Assembly: GCA_037954235.1 (NCBI GenBank)
Contig: JBBMOA010000012.1
Span: 13,741,144 to 13,805,143, forward strand
Length of the DNA stretch: 64,000 bases
Direction of reading: 5' to 3'
Source of the DNA: Aulostomus chinensis
Taxonomy: Eukaryota; Chordata; Actinopteri; Syngnathiformes; Aulostomidae
Under the pieces are notes generated by a model. The model saw only the letters and a program-made list of their open reading frames with translations. It was not told the DNA's origin and searched no databases. Each line of letters begins with the position of its first letter. Position 1 is the first letter of the stretch. This document shows, piece after piece, positions 35,501 through 50,500 of this stretch. The position numbers and the translations under genes were made by a program.

Positions 35501-38500
35501 TGGGTGTAGGTATCGTACTGGAGTATGGGACAAAGTGATGATCCGTAATTTGAAATCATTGTTTATCTTTCTATTACAGTAAGGGGTCTTTGTCATTCAA
35601 CGATAAGGGACCTCACGTCCTAACTCTGGAGATTTCTGAGAGGATACACATGCTGGCACATTATTTTCCAGCAGGTCAAAGTTATGGCCTCAGAGTTCTC
35701 AGCTCTCTCACTGACTGCAACAGAGATTGATTTTAAACCTAATTCAGCTGTTGAAGTCCTGATTAATGATGGTGCACAAGCGCAGGCTAAGAGGGCTGGA
35801 ACTCATTTAATTCCTGTTTGCTGACACAGCTGTACGACAAGCGTTTGCCTGGATATTTATTCATTCTTTCATGCACAGCAGAAAAAAAACAACACTTTAC
35901 AGCCCTGATCTGAGTAGCAGTATGTCACGTCATCTGTTACAATTCTCCCAGTGCATAAGCAATGGTAATCAAATAAGTGTTCTTTGACTGCATCTAATTC
36001 AGTGTCCAACGGAGTAAAATTGCTGTTCTAATTTTGTGGAAAAGTGACAAGAGGTATTACTTGGACATGTTTCTTATTACACAAATAGCAGCAGCTGCAG
36101 GTGTTCTCTGGTTACTTGTGCTTTCATTTGCAATGAAAAGAATACTTTCTTCTAAAAAGATATGTATATTTGATGATTTTTTTTTAGTGTGTCAGACACT
36201 GCTCCAGAGCTTTTATATTGTATCACGAACTAGTGCCGGTTCATGTTAACAATTAGGCAATTCAGGAGTAAAACATCACTGATACTGATATGAGTGGCTG
36301 GAAGTGGAGATATAGGACAGGACCTGCAAGGTATCTGTTGCATTACAGGGTCCATGAACCAGATCAAATGATCTGTGAGGATTCTCACTCATCCATGCCA
36401 TGGTAATCCAAGGAGGACTGAATCCAGGGCAACTGCACTCATTTGTAGCTACTTGAGACGTTGCAAGAGCCAGGAGCACTAATGAACCGGAAGAACCCCT
36501 TGGATGAGAAGTCTGAAACAGTTGCCCTAGCTACAACCCTCCGGGCCAAATCTTTTAGCCTTTTGTCCCAGAACATTTGTTCAAGCCTTTCAAGTAGCCT
36601 CAGAGTGCCTTGCAAGAGTATGAAGCAACATAAAATAAGAGGAACAAATTTACAAGCTTTGAAAGAAAGAAATAATCATTATTGAGAGAGGTAATTACAC
36701 ACTATACATAGAAGCCAAAGAGGACTCAAAATTACAGTCTTAACTTGACAAAGTATATTACAGTACTTAATGATTTACAGAAGAAGAAACACAGAAACAA
36801 AGTGGAAGGTGCCCCAGCAAGTCTAGCCTATGATTCATATCCTTCAGTCAATTACCTCGTCAATGAAAGTGATGGTGCCATTGACATGCACTATGCCTAT
36901 TTGTTCACTCTGCAGGGAGGGGTGACTACGCACACGCAGGCCTGCGCTGTCCTTGGACACAAATTTGCGGACCTGAGAGAAGCAGAGGGGAGATGGAGAC
37001 AGTGAGCCACAGGAGCAAAGAGCAGAAAGGAAAAAAAAAAAACAACAGACAATAAGTGAAGCAGAATGAAGAAAAAGAGGAAGCAGGACAAGTTGGCGGT
37101 GGGAGGTTGCATGCACTAGCCCACACAGAGCCTGCCTCCACGTACACACACACAAACATCAGCGGAAAAGGAGGAAACTTCGGAGATCCATTTGGAGTAA
37201 CACCAGCTGGATGAAGTCTGCTTCAATCTTTCCTCATCTATGCTGATGCAGGGCAAACACACTTTCAGGGGAAATAGTCCTGATTAAAGGCGGCTGTTAT
37301 TGCTTGTTTCCCCATTATGGATTGCAACATCAGCTCGAACAACAGCCGCATGGTTGTGTGACTCCATCAAACAGTCCAGTTGCAGGTTACATCCATGTTT
37401 GACCAGACTTATAAAACACTGTATGTAGAGCACACCCTCAGGAAATGTAATAATGTCCTTTTTTTTGGCTACATCATTCCCAACCGAGATGAAATAATGG
37501 CCTGAAAAATCTTTTCGCAGAACATTACAATGTCACAAGTTGGAGACCAAACTGCACTGCAGAGTAACGTTTCACAATATACCAATCAGTGCCAAATTTC
37601 ATTATCCAAGAGAATCTCAGTGAGAGAGTAAAGTACTTGAAGGTAAAAAGAGAGAGTGAGACCGAGTGCAGTCGGCCCTGCACCGTGGCCAAGCCCAACA
37701 CACGGTCAGGGTCATAGTGAAACCAAAAGTGGTCTCAAGTGAAGCAGACAATGTTCTCTAAAAGATTTGTTACATGAAATGCAAAGTTGGCCTTGAAAAC
37801 ACATCACACATGAAGAATCATTTGGCCAAACACAAAATAGATCTGAAAAGCTGAAGGGTAACTGGACTTTTTCTTTTTTTTGACTAAAAAGTGCTGGTAC
37901 AGGTACCAATATTGGTTCAAATGTGAACGGTACCCAATGTAACGAATCAGTTCATCCTTGAGTGAATGTGTGTCAACTTTGAAGAAATTCCCTCCAGACA
38001 AAACTGAGACGCCCATGTGGACATCCTGAGATCATAATGCCTTCAGCCATGGCAATAAATATCATGAAACAATGCTGACACCAACAAACCTGACACTGGT
38101 ATGGCACACTCTCAGCGGTCAGTCAACTTAACAATACGTCACGACTATGTCAAGAGAAACATATCAACAAACGTTCATTTGTGCATCCACCCAACTAAAG
38201 ACCTCCATACATCCACCAATGGGACGCACTTAGACCTGACAGCTTGGATCCGTGGCCTTCTGCAGACCAGTATTTAGTTCATAACACCACTAAATAAAAA
38301 AACAACAACAAAAAAAACAAGTTTTAAAAGATGAATGCTGTGCAGATGTGCAAACTGAGGAAATCTTTCACATATGAAGTAGTCTTTCCCATTCAGTGTT
38401 TACATCACAATGTTTGAATGGACCAAGTAGAAGAGATTGTGTTTAGAAATGCCAGCAGGTGTTCAAAGCAAGACAAGAGTGTTTTTGGTTGAGTTTTACT

Positions 38501-41500
38501 TGATGAGTGCCTGCAAGCATGCATGCATTTCACAGATGTGTTCATATGCATGATAGCATCCACATCAAAAGAGAGACCTCACCTTGCTAGGCTGAGGTTC
38601 AGCCTTGGGTTTGACCATCTGAGTCCCCGGTGGTATCATGCCTTTGGGAGGGTCTTTGACTTCTACTTCCAAACCAGCATCTGGAGAAGTCACAGTTTAA
38701 ATGAAAAGCATGACTGAGAAATGAGCATATAGAGCACATTCAAGTCGCTCCAATCATTCTCCCTTGAGTGGAGAATTCACCGCGTTCACATGCTAAAAAC
38801 ATGACAACCACTGCTGAAAAGAGCAGCTGGTTAACACAAATAAATCATGCAACACATGTAATGCAGACAAATCTTAGTATTTTGTTTTCTGAATTAAATG
38901 TGTAATAAAAGTCTCAAATCTTTCCAAGCGTATCCACAGGCAGAGTATTCTTTTCCATCCACATTACGGACTGACCTCAGATGTCTTAGAAATCTTTTCC
39001 ACTGGCAACAACATGAATTAAACATCCAGCCCGAATCCTTTGGAGTAAAACCATCATCTCAAATGTAAACCAACTGAAATAAACAACTTGATTGTAAACT
39101 AAGACTCAGACTTAATCAAACATGGACATCTCTAAATGTCATGAAGGTTCATTCTACCTTTCACTGAACTGAGTGATAATCCCTAGTGTTTCTAGGTATT
39201 ATAGCTCTTTCCACGCACACGTGCCATGGTAATTTTATTGATGTGGTAGGAGCTTGAACGTTCGGAAATCTCGTCAATTCCGGTGGTTTATTCACAGAGT
39301 GGGACAAGAGGAGAGAAGCACAGACAAACATCCCAGTGACATACCTATTTCAATCCCATCGATGGTGACGTGGATGGTATAGAGGCCAACGGCTCCTGGA
39401 GTCCAGTTGGCACTGTAGGTTCCATCAGTGTTGGCACGAATCAGCATGTTCTCACTGGGCCTAAGTGGGATGCAAACAATGAGTAGATTGTACCTCCATT
39501 TACAATGTGCTCGTTTCTGCTTCGACTCACTTACCTCTTTGGGGTAGGGGAAGCAAAGCGTAGCTCTTCGAATGAGTAGTTTTCATACACCTAAAGATAA
39601 AGAGCATGAGTATTAAAGCTACAAACCCGTCTATTGCAATGTCATAATTATACCAAAAAAAATGTTACTATAATGCAAGGTCTTTGAGACAACGATTTTT
39701 TTCCAGGATGAACAATTTTGTTTCATAATATTCAGTTATGTTAAACTCTGTCATTGTTACCTGCCTATTATTTTGTGATTCAACTATCACTGTTTTGTTT
39801 GCTCGTGGCTGACAATGTTGCATTTTTGTTATTATTAGTTTTATTATCACTATTATTATGATGATTATCATCAATATTATTACTGAAGTAACTGTTGGCT
39901 CTGTTAAAAATCATTTAAATGGTTTTTAAAAAAAAATACTTTTGGGCCACCAAAAATTAACTTTGGCCACTAAATTTTGGGGGCTTTTCAGCCTGTGGGG
40001 ATAGTGCTTACAAAAAAAATCAACAATAATCATTCAAATGAACCAATTACAGCTGTATTATTTCTGTATTCATGTGTACGTATATGCATCTCTAAACTAA
40101 AATCTAAACAAGTTGACATGATGATGACCAAACAGCTCCCCCTTGTGGAAAATCTCCAACCAGTTGAATGTACTAGAAATCAGTGAGATTGTGAACTGAC
40201 CTTCATCATGGTGATAGCAATGTATCGAGCTTCTTTCACTATCATGGGTTCGTATGTGGCTTCCAGCTTGGGCATGGGCAGACCTCCAAAGGTTAGGTCA
40301 GGACCAGAAGATGAGGGGGAGGAGCTCCCAGGCAGCCGCTGCAGTTTCTTCACGTTCTCAGTCTGCAGTGACTTCTTTTGGGAAACAGGTACTGCTTTTA
40401 CCTCCACCTGGTTATATTGCAGACAAAGACAAGTGTAAACAACAATTTAAATACCTGGACAGTGCAGAAAATAAATGATACTTTCAATTCTGCTCTGAAT
40501 CCTGACCTTCATATTAGGAACATGCACCACATCTCCGTACTGGTCTTTGGTCTGTACGACCACCGTAGCTGGCCATCCACAGCGGATATCATCTTTGTTG
40601 AGGATCAGAGATGTCTTCTGAGGGTCTGCATAAGAGTCTGGTTGCAGCCACCTAAACAGAGACGTCATGATTGCAATGATACAATAATCTAAACTTGAGG
40701 GTACTTTTCCTGTTACTGCCCATGTTCTATGACACAAGCGAGATGTTTTCACCGCGGGGATACCTCTCTTCTAAAGCTCCATTCACACATTCATTGCATA
40801 CCTGAGCTTATATGGACCTCAACCTCCTGCAGTTCTCTAAGACAAAGTCTGTGTCATGTCCAGTTGTACGAAGACCCACAAAAGTACATTGCCTGATTCT
40901 GGACACAAAACTGTACCTTGCCAATCGTCCTCCACTTGAGTTCTGTACACATGTGATGAAGTCCTCCAAGAACGAGTGCTCATTGGTTTGCAAGTGCAAA
41001 GGTAGATTCCCCTCCAGGGCCTCCAGGATGATTGGGGGGTGAGATAAGGCCAGACCCTTCCCCAGGATCCCTGCATGGGCTTTGCACACCTAAGTTCAGA
41101 CGAAGACAACAAGAATGAAGGAGGGAAGAGTGCTATGGAGAAAAAAATCTGAGAGAATGCCTCTGAATCTCACCTGGAGAGAAGCTTCCTCAAGAATCTC
41201 AAGGTCTTCCTCAAGCTCATTACCTGAAATTTAAAGATCAGAGGAACATTTGTAGACACCAAACAAGACTAATTTGCCCCCTGTGATGTATATCAGCCAC
41301 AGAAAAATTCCCTGACCATCTTCTTTTCATACCTATAGGGAGGGCCAGGTCTTTCTTCATCAGAGCTGCAGCACACACACTGCCCAGGTAGGCCAATTCT
41401 TTCTCCAGTTGGATGATACCCTGAAACATTTTTTTTTTCCAGAGATAAATTGTGGCATTCAACTTTTTTTCCCCCAGCTGTACACACTTTCCAGCTAACA

Positions 41501-44500
41501 TACAGAATTAGCAGCTTAGTCATGAGACCTAGTCATAATTGTGAAATGTAAAAAAATATCAGAGGAAGCCAGTCTGTACCTCATCGGGGCCGGGGTTGAA
41601 CTCATAACCCACAGCCACACACTTAAAGCCATAGAAGCAGGCCTTCTCGTCTTTCACATAATCCGATGCTGTTTCCAGTGAAAAGAGAACTTCATTTCCT
41701 GGAAGTAGAGAGGACAGAACAACACAGCAGCAGGTGAAGAGGGGGGCCTTGATGGGTGGCCAAAGTTCTGTAAATATCAATTGCTGACCAATAATTACTT
41801 GCATTAAAAAAATGGCAGCTCTGCCTTTTTTACCTGGCAGTACAAGAACAGTGGTTGGCCAGCCTGTGGAGCCTGAGAACTTCTTGAGCTCAGTCCAGGT
41901 GTTGATGGTGTCATGGATCAGAGGTTTGCCCCCCAAGCAAGACAGGTGAAGGATGCGGCTTGGGATGAGCAGCCGTAGGACGTCCTCTGGCTGAGCAGTG
42001 CCACACTGTGGATCAAACTCAATGGTGGTCCAGCGCACACAATCTGGAAACGATACCTGAGGACAAGGAGAGCCATAACAAGATTAGTTTCACCTTGAAT
42101 TATGGTCTTTCTCAGATGCAAGTTATCTGCTAAGCTGTTCACGTACGAGAGGATACTGACCCTGTACTGCGTGACGCCAGCTTGCTTGTAAGGGTGGTCA
42201 CTCTCAATTACTGAGTAGTGACTTGAAGTGGTACAAGCCGACAGGCCCTGCTCAGGCTGGTTGCCAGTTGTGCTGTCTGTTGACTGGTTGGGATTAAAGG
42301 TGGGCGGTGCATACTTTTGGTTGAGGGCAGAGACAGCAGGTAGCAGCTCTTGAACCAGCCCAAAGACCTCAACAGCGGCCTAGACGAGGAGAAGAAGCAG
42401 TTCAAACAGTCTTCCCGCAGGAGAAATAATGTAGTAGTCGAAGATAAAGGGTTTTAGCTCCTTTCGTGACTTCTTACCTTTGGTACAGAGGCAGCCACAG
42501 GGCCGATGTAGGCCAGGATCAGAGGAAGCAGCATAGAGAACAGACTGGAGGAGCTTAAAAGCTCAGGGATATCATCCACTGGAAACAACAAAGAAAAGAG
42601 ATAAAGCTAAAGAGCAGCTGGCTTCAAGGCATTTGTAGTACAGGTGTAGGATTGATGCTCACCATCAACAGCAAATGCCCTGTGAAGCAGATCCTTTGCG
42701 GCTCTGACCACGGCGCTGACCACAGAAAGAGCTCGGCTACAGTTCTTGTCCTCCTCATTGGCTTTGCTAAGCAGCTGGGACTGCAGATCCCCGTCATACT
42801 CACTCCTTCAGCCAGGAGACGAAAGTTAGTAATTAAAAAAGTAATTAAATAAAAACATTGCAGCTATCATGTTTAAGAAAGTGGTTGTTCTATGTTTACC
42901 TGTAGTAGAGAATCTGTGGAATCTGTCCTCGAGTCTGGTTGGTCCCATTGCTACTCAAGCTGCAAGTGCTGAAGGTGAAGGACACACCATCAGAGCACTG
43001 CACTGTGGTCATACCGCCATCCCCGTTAGCCGTTCGACTGCCGTAGTTCCGTAATCGCACAGCATACTTCACCCCTTCCTGCAGAAGGGATGAGGAGAAC
43101 AAGTTCAGCACTCACATTAGTTGCATTTACTAAAAGCCATTTAAAGTAACCAGAAGTTAGCCCCTAAAAAATGATGTCTCATCACCAAGTCAAATAAATG
43201 TAGTATTTTCTTGATATGTACCTTAAGTGGTACTGCCTTGTCTAGGCGAATCTCAGCAATATCACTGGGAGAATCATCAGTGCTGTAGGTGCCCTTCACC
43301 AGCTCTAAAGATGTCCACCGGTGAGAATGTGCAGAGTCTCCTGGGTGCTCAGTCTGAGCCTAGGAACAAAAGAGTGAGATGCAAAAAAACCTCCAAGGCA
43401 ACACCAACGAACATTCCCATCCAAGCTGAAGACGACGGATGATCTCTTACATCATCAGCAAGCACCTCAAGCTCATACTCATGGATCCCCCCTCCTCCGT
43501 ACACACAGACGCCGACCAGCACGACACCTGGTTTGTCCACTGTCAAACAGATGGCATCCGGTGAGCCATTGCCTGTGTTCCAACTGCGGCCCTGGCTTGT
43601 TTTAGTGAAACGGTTAGGAGATGCTTTCACAGCATGAAGAGAGTTGAGCCCATCAACCTAACAAAGAAGAAGACAGAAGAGATGTAATCACCACATCAAA
43701 CTTATTACATGACATTAACTGACAAACACATTCAAGGGGAGAAATCTTAACATCTACAGAAATTATAAATGCAAATATTATGAAACACTGAATGAATTGT
43801 TCCGTTACAGGAGAATAGAAAAAATGTTTGGTTAATTATTATAAACTGCAGTTTATACCAACATTGCTGCAGAGAGACCTGTTCAGTTGCTCAAAGGAGG
43901 AAGACTTGTTGCCCTGACAACAGACTTGACAGTATGATCCATGGGTATGCATGGGAATGTACAGGTTACCTCGGAGCCCAGGGCAGAGGCAGTGAGCTCA
44001 GAAACGATGGAAGCCAGCAGGCCACAGGTGTTGGAGACGAGGTGTGGAGAGAAAAGCTCCACCTCTTTCCTCAAACTCTTCCTCACTGGCAGAACCACAA
44101 TCACCAGCATCTTCTCCAGTACCTCCCGGAAACTGGTCATGCCCATCAGGTTCTCCTCCGTCTAGCATTGTACAAAATGGGAGCAATTAAGATAACATTT
44201 GATGGAGTTGTATTAGGGTGACAATGGGTTTAAAATGTGCAAAAACTCACATGGCTTAGTTTCTCCATATGGGCCACCAGCAGGGGGAAGCGGTGAGCAA
44301 GGGCGGAGTCATTCTCTGTGCTGACTTGTTTGACTAGGGAACGCAACAGCACTTCTCCATCATATGCAATAGGCAGGATGGATGTCAGCTTGACTGAAGT
44401 GTTGCACAAAGCTGACATAACCGCCGCCAGCAGACGGCTGCTGGAGGTGCGAAAGTTGGCCTCTGCAATGTCCTGAAAAACGAGGGCAACAATTCATAGT

Positions 44501-47500
44501 TATTTACTTTTGTGCTAATTTTCTTTTTTCAAATTGTGCTTCATAAATCAATGAAAAACAGAGGAATAATCGACCTGATCCAGGCAATTGAGGAGGTCAC
44601 AGAGACAGGCCCACTGCAGAGCTGGAGTTGGGTAGAAGGAATGGAAGCAGGCGGTGAAGGTGTTGTGGCACTCCTGTAGCACAGCTTCAAGCAGGGTGAG
44701 AGGCTGAGACAAGTAACCCTGGGGGTCGTTGTCCAGCTTGGTCAGACAGTTGTCCATGCCTTCTGACAGGATCTTTTTCAGCAGGCTGCGTGTCTTTCCC
44801 ACGCACTCGGCCAGCTTGCTCGACTCCTCCACCACAGCTTTGGTGCTGGCTAGAAACCCAGAGACACATCAAAAGTGAGAATTACTCTGACACAAAGACT
44901 ATTGAAATGTATTCCACTGGTCAATTTTACAATGTTCAGAAACTGAAGACAAGCTGGCAACAACTTTCAAATGTGAAAATCACTGATTGTTACCTTGTTA
45001 CTATATTTAATGATAATCAGCAGCAGTACTGAATATTAAATTGATTTGTACACATAAAATATTATTAATAAAGTTTTTAAATAAAGCAGATGTGCAGGTT
45101 AGGTAAGAGATCCAGCAGGGGTTTGTGTTAGAACTTCACCAATTTACAGTTTTAAAGCAAATAAAAAGGGGAAAAGGAAAAAAAAAATAGTAAAAATCTT
45201 TTTTAACAGCAAAACATAAGAAAAAGCAGCAAACCCACAATTTATAGGGTGTTAAGAAATGTAGCCATTTCTGTTGTTGCTGTTTCCCTCTTCCCAGACT
45301 ATGAGCCTTTATATTTCCCAAGATAAAGTGACAATGATGTGCTCCTACCAGCGATGGGGAAGATCTCACAGATGTAGACCCGCAGCAAGCGGAGGCAGCA
45401 TGTCCCAACAAAGCGCAGTCTCTCCAGATCCAACAGGGTGGCGGTGTACTGGAACCCCTTCAGCCCTCGCAGCTCCTCCACCCCCAGTACCAAGGTGGTC
45501 CAGCTCCAGTGAAGGATACTCAGCAGGGACTCAAAGCACTCCTAAAGAGACGTACATGAATGTATTGCCACAGAGCATCACTCAGTTAAACTACACTATT
45601 CCAAAATGCGGAGGCAGTTACTCACCACTGAGACTGTTCGAGCAAATGAGCGTTTCAGGATATGAACCGGCTCACTGGTTTGCTGTTTCCCTTTAGACGC
45701 ATTGCCGTCATTTGAAGGAAGCCTGATGTGAAATGATGAAGAAAAACATTTACTTGACAAGGCAACACACAGAAGTCAGCTTCTACCACACAATGTGAGC
45801 AATATTTACTTGCCTGTAAAGTAGCTGAGGTATCTGACCCGCGTTAACATCCGTACCGTTGTTTGACTTCTTCGAGCTTTTGAACTGAAATACAACACTA
45901 TTGGAAAACAAAAGCCAGTTTAGTTCATATGTCACACAGCAAACATTTCAAAACTGATGAATTGACATACCCATCATCAGTGGTGATGGTGGCCTGTCCA
46001 TGAGAGCCACAGTCACTGCTGGGACCAGACACTCTGGCCCAGGCCACATACCACCAGCCCAACTGCAGCAGAACAGGCTCATCAAACATCATGGCATATT
46101 TCTCCCTGAAAGAAAATGTTAAGGTTTTAAATGACAATATTAACAGTCCTTGAAAAGACAAACAAGGTCATAATATTATTTACAACCAACAAAGCAATGC
46201 AGCTTCGTAAAAAGACGTGGAGATCAAATTCATTACGTGTAACCATTCTTTTCATGAGTAGCTGCGAGAACAGATGGAGAAGATCAAGTGTACCTGGCAG
46301 CACAGTCGTAGGCCAGTACATCTGTCTCAGCCAGCAGATCGCCATCCGTCTCATGGTCTCCACCATCAGGCCCCAGCTCAAAAAGCTGTTGAACAAGTTA
46401 AATAACTTTGACAGTGCCAGAATCCTGTTTATCAACCCACAGAGTAGAACACATTCAGATTAAAATTCAAATATAGCAATCGAATGCTGATTCAAAAGTG
46501 CATTTTAACATGAGTGAATCCCGCTCTTCTCACCTTGCTTTTCCCGCAGTTATTTTGTCGCTTCTAATGATAATAAATGAAGTTTTGTGAAACTCAATGA
46601 TTATGCTAACACGAGTGTTATTATCAGAAAATGAGGAGGCAGCAACTTGGCGTTTTGCTATTCCAGAAGCGCACGCATATCAACTAAGGACAAGCGAGTG
46701 CTTCTGAAATGACGACGCAGACCTCCTCGTGTGCAAGATGAAGGCCCACAAACACATCAAGTGCGGGAGTAACAGGAATCCACCGAGGTAATCACAGGTG
46801 AAGCATGGCAGGGAGTAGGTGGCGGCGAATGTAAAAATGGCAAAATAGTTCAGCTTTTGTACGTGTATACAATGTTTAGCAGCAGCTGAAACCAAAGACT
46901 ACATATCAGTCATGGTGCAAACCAACATTTGAGCAATGTTGGAGAAAAAAAAGCTCAAAATCAATAACTAACAAAAAGGCAAAGTAATCTGATTTCACTG
47001 GAGAAATGTCACAAAGCATCAGAGGGACTGTTTACCTTGATCTTAGCAGTATACTCTCCTCGTCCCCCGAAAAGGCCAAGCCCACCCAGCAGGATGTCTG
47101 CATCTGCACAAAAGCGAATGGCCTCCACAGAGTGAGCCGAGTAGCCCCATCCACCACCGTGACCTGACCAACACACACAAGGGATTAATGAGGCCAGGCA
47201 AGCTCCAGACAGCTCTGCTTGTTGATCCATTACCAGGGTTGATATGAGCAAATTGATTGGAGCTGAATATTTATGAATCCGCTTTAAATATTCAGCAGTG
47301 TCAAAACATAACAAAAATGAAATGCGTCCCCATTACACATCATATTTACTGTGGAGAGTCCACTTACTCTCAAAGCGGTTGACGACACTGTAGTCCTCCT
47401 TAGAGTAGACCTTCATCACTGCCTGGGTCTCCTCTTCTGCACTGGCAACTCCCATCTTCAACTCCTGCATGGCTGCCAACGTGTCCAGGCAGCCTGATAC

Positions 47501-50500
47501 AATTAAAGGATATACATCTCACTGCAATTTCTTTAAAAAGGAGAACGAACGGATTTGTAAACTTAATCTGGTGTCCAAGAAATGAAGAATTTCTGTGCAA
47601 GACCACTAAAAATAGGTCAGCAAAATGAAAACGTATATGAGGATCTCTATTTTAAGAGATCTTTAAAGCATTATTCAGAATGATGAATTCCTGCTGATGT
47701 AATTACATGAAAAATTTGGGGGCTATGTGGACTAATGTGCAGCTTCACTGCAGCTGATCCACATTTGTGCAGTAACATTATGTACACTTTGTAAGGAGCC
47801 ATGTGCAAGTCATTACCGAGAATGTGGAGAGCCCCGTGAGAGCGAGTGGTGGTGGCATGTGATCCTGAGGGCAGGGCGAGCTCTGGACTGAGGATGCTAC
47901 AGCGTGCCTGGAGATCTGTGGCAGAGGGCATCCTGGCGTCAGCGATCACCGAATTGTAGCACCACATCTCTCTTGAGGCTGGAAGGAACCTAAAAGCATA
48001 CAGGGACATTGATGAGGATAATTTACCAAACAGTTCCATAATTAAAATAAAAAAGCAAAAAATAGTGGTGTTTTACCTAAATAGACTTTAACTAGAATTT
48101 CTAAGCAGAAGAACACTGTCACAGTTCTCAAAACAGTTGGAGGAACTACCTTCCCGTGCTTTGGTTTGAGCCAATACAGTACCAGCACCCACCATATTAA
48201 AAATCCCCTGAAGACCACAGACTTTAAAAAAGTGTATGGAGCAAGTGTCACATCACCCATTTAATTATTGTCATCCATTTTGAAGCCTCTATTTCAACAT
48301 TTTAGCTGTTGCCATCTTGACAACCAGAGCTAGCTATAATTGGACATCATGATGGAACTGGAGAAGAGCGAGGGGTGGATATGACTGGGATAGAAATTGC
48401 ACATCAGGAGCAACTGTGTATCCCTACCTGCCTCTCAAGAGTCAAAAACCTTGATTATGCGTCACTTTCAGCCTTCATATAAGTTTAACAGGTGAGATTT
48501 ACATAAATTCGCTCTCCTAAGTTAGCATTTTTATCTCAGCAGTGAAGCTGAGTATTTAACAAAAGTGCTACAACGATGTCAACAGGCACTGACTCACTTT
48601 TGGAACCAGAAGCAAGTTGAGAAAGTGCAGTTTCTGCCAATTCTGCCTTGGCATCATTTTTAGACCCAGAGGTTGCTGCTTGTGTACAATAACAGCCATG
48701 TACACAAATGTTGTTAGCACCGTCCTCAGAAAATGTAACCAAGAATGATAATCTCCATTTTTACCATGAAACTTGCAATATAAAACCGTTGTAAGACACA
48801 GACATTACATTTATGCAATAAGTGCCAGATTATATCCATTCAAGAGCAAATACCAGTAATGTTTGAAGGTTGGTAGTTCTACTACTAAATAACTACCTGC
48901 ATGAATAATGCCTCATTTCTAAACTGGGCATACTGTACTGTACATACTGGCAGCATTGTAAACAATGACGTAAAGAGCCCTTGAACTGACCTCCATATGA
49001 CATCATAAACAGGGTCCAGACAGAGGCCAAATCCCTGCAGGTCCTCCTGCTCAGAATCGTTGAAGGTCCGGCAGCTTCCATCCATTTTGTTGATGAGCAA
49101 GCATTTGAATGGAGGCGGCTCAGACACAGAGGAGGGCACAAGGCCAATGATGTGTTTGCTGGCAAAGATCTCTGAAGTAGCTAACACATGGGAGTTAATT
49201 AGAGCTTCATCGATCCGAAGGAATGTCTGGTCTCCGCTGGCACCAATCCATGTAGCCTTTCGTCCATATTTGGCACCAATGTTCGGCATGGGAGATGGCT
49301 TAGCATTCCAGTAGGGCATGTCAAGGATGGGCCGGCCCAACTGCCCTTTCTGAAAAATTAGGAGAAATTATTCTAGAACATTTTTGCAGTCACCCAAGAT
49401 ATGTATACAAGAATGGACAAGTTCCATCATCATGTGTAAGACATGGAGTTTTGGATTTTAACGAGAATCTCTCTTTTTATCAACAGTATTTTTCTCACCG
49501 AGAAACTGCCAAATGTGAAGACTTGACCATCCATGAGGAGAACAACCGTGTGGTTACTGCCTGCTGTCACCTGAACACTGGGACCTGGAAGAGCCTGGAC
49601 CAGCGTTGGAGAACCCCTAACAGGTGGAAATATGAGTTATAGGTAATGTGTCTTCTTTGTGTTAGTCTGTATGATTATTACCAAAGCAGTACCTGGAGTT
49701 GACATCGCCGTGTCCTAGCTGGCCGTGTTGGCCGTAACCAAATGTGTAGACATCTCCATTCTCCATCAGCACCACTGTGACACAACCCAAGTTTTGTTCT
49801 GTCACTTTCGTAACCTTGAGCTAAGCCCCACTCTTGTTAGAAAACATCTCAATATAATCCGCCAAGAAGCAGCCATGAGCCTACCTGAGTGGTGAAAACC
49901 GCAGCTGACCTGCACAGCCCGCAACTCACAGTCAAATCTCACAGCCCCTGGGGGGTAGGTGGTTATTTTACTGGCGTCCTTTTCTCCTCGCTCACTGCTA
50001 CCATCTACAAGGCAAACACACACACGTCAGCACATCTGAGTTGAACAAGGGGAAGAAATGAGGTTGAGCTGCAGCGTCAGACTGTCCAAGAAGATGTCTC
50101 AGTCCTGGAAAACTAAGCTGGAGGAAATAAGAGGACTCAAAGTAAAAAAGAAAGAGGGAAAAGCATGCTGAAATAGAAAGGGGGGGGGGTGTAACACCTT
50201 TATAGTAAGGCTTTTGGCAACCAGTCCCTTAAAAAGAGCCATCTACCCATGAATTGAACCTTTTTTGTTCATCAATTCATTGGCTTTTCTTTTAAAGAAC
50301 TGAGATGAAGGACATGTTGGTTACCTTGAGCCTTGTATAAGAGGTCCAAAGTGCTGTGTTGGAGTGGAAACCAGAGACCCATGCATTGCATTAGAATGTA
50401 AATACATTTTTGGACGAGGAACCAGCTGATTGAAGTTGCCTGAAAAGCTGAGGCCAGCCAGACGGGATAAAAGGTTTAGGCTGAACCTCAGAGTAAATGA

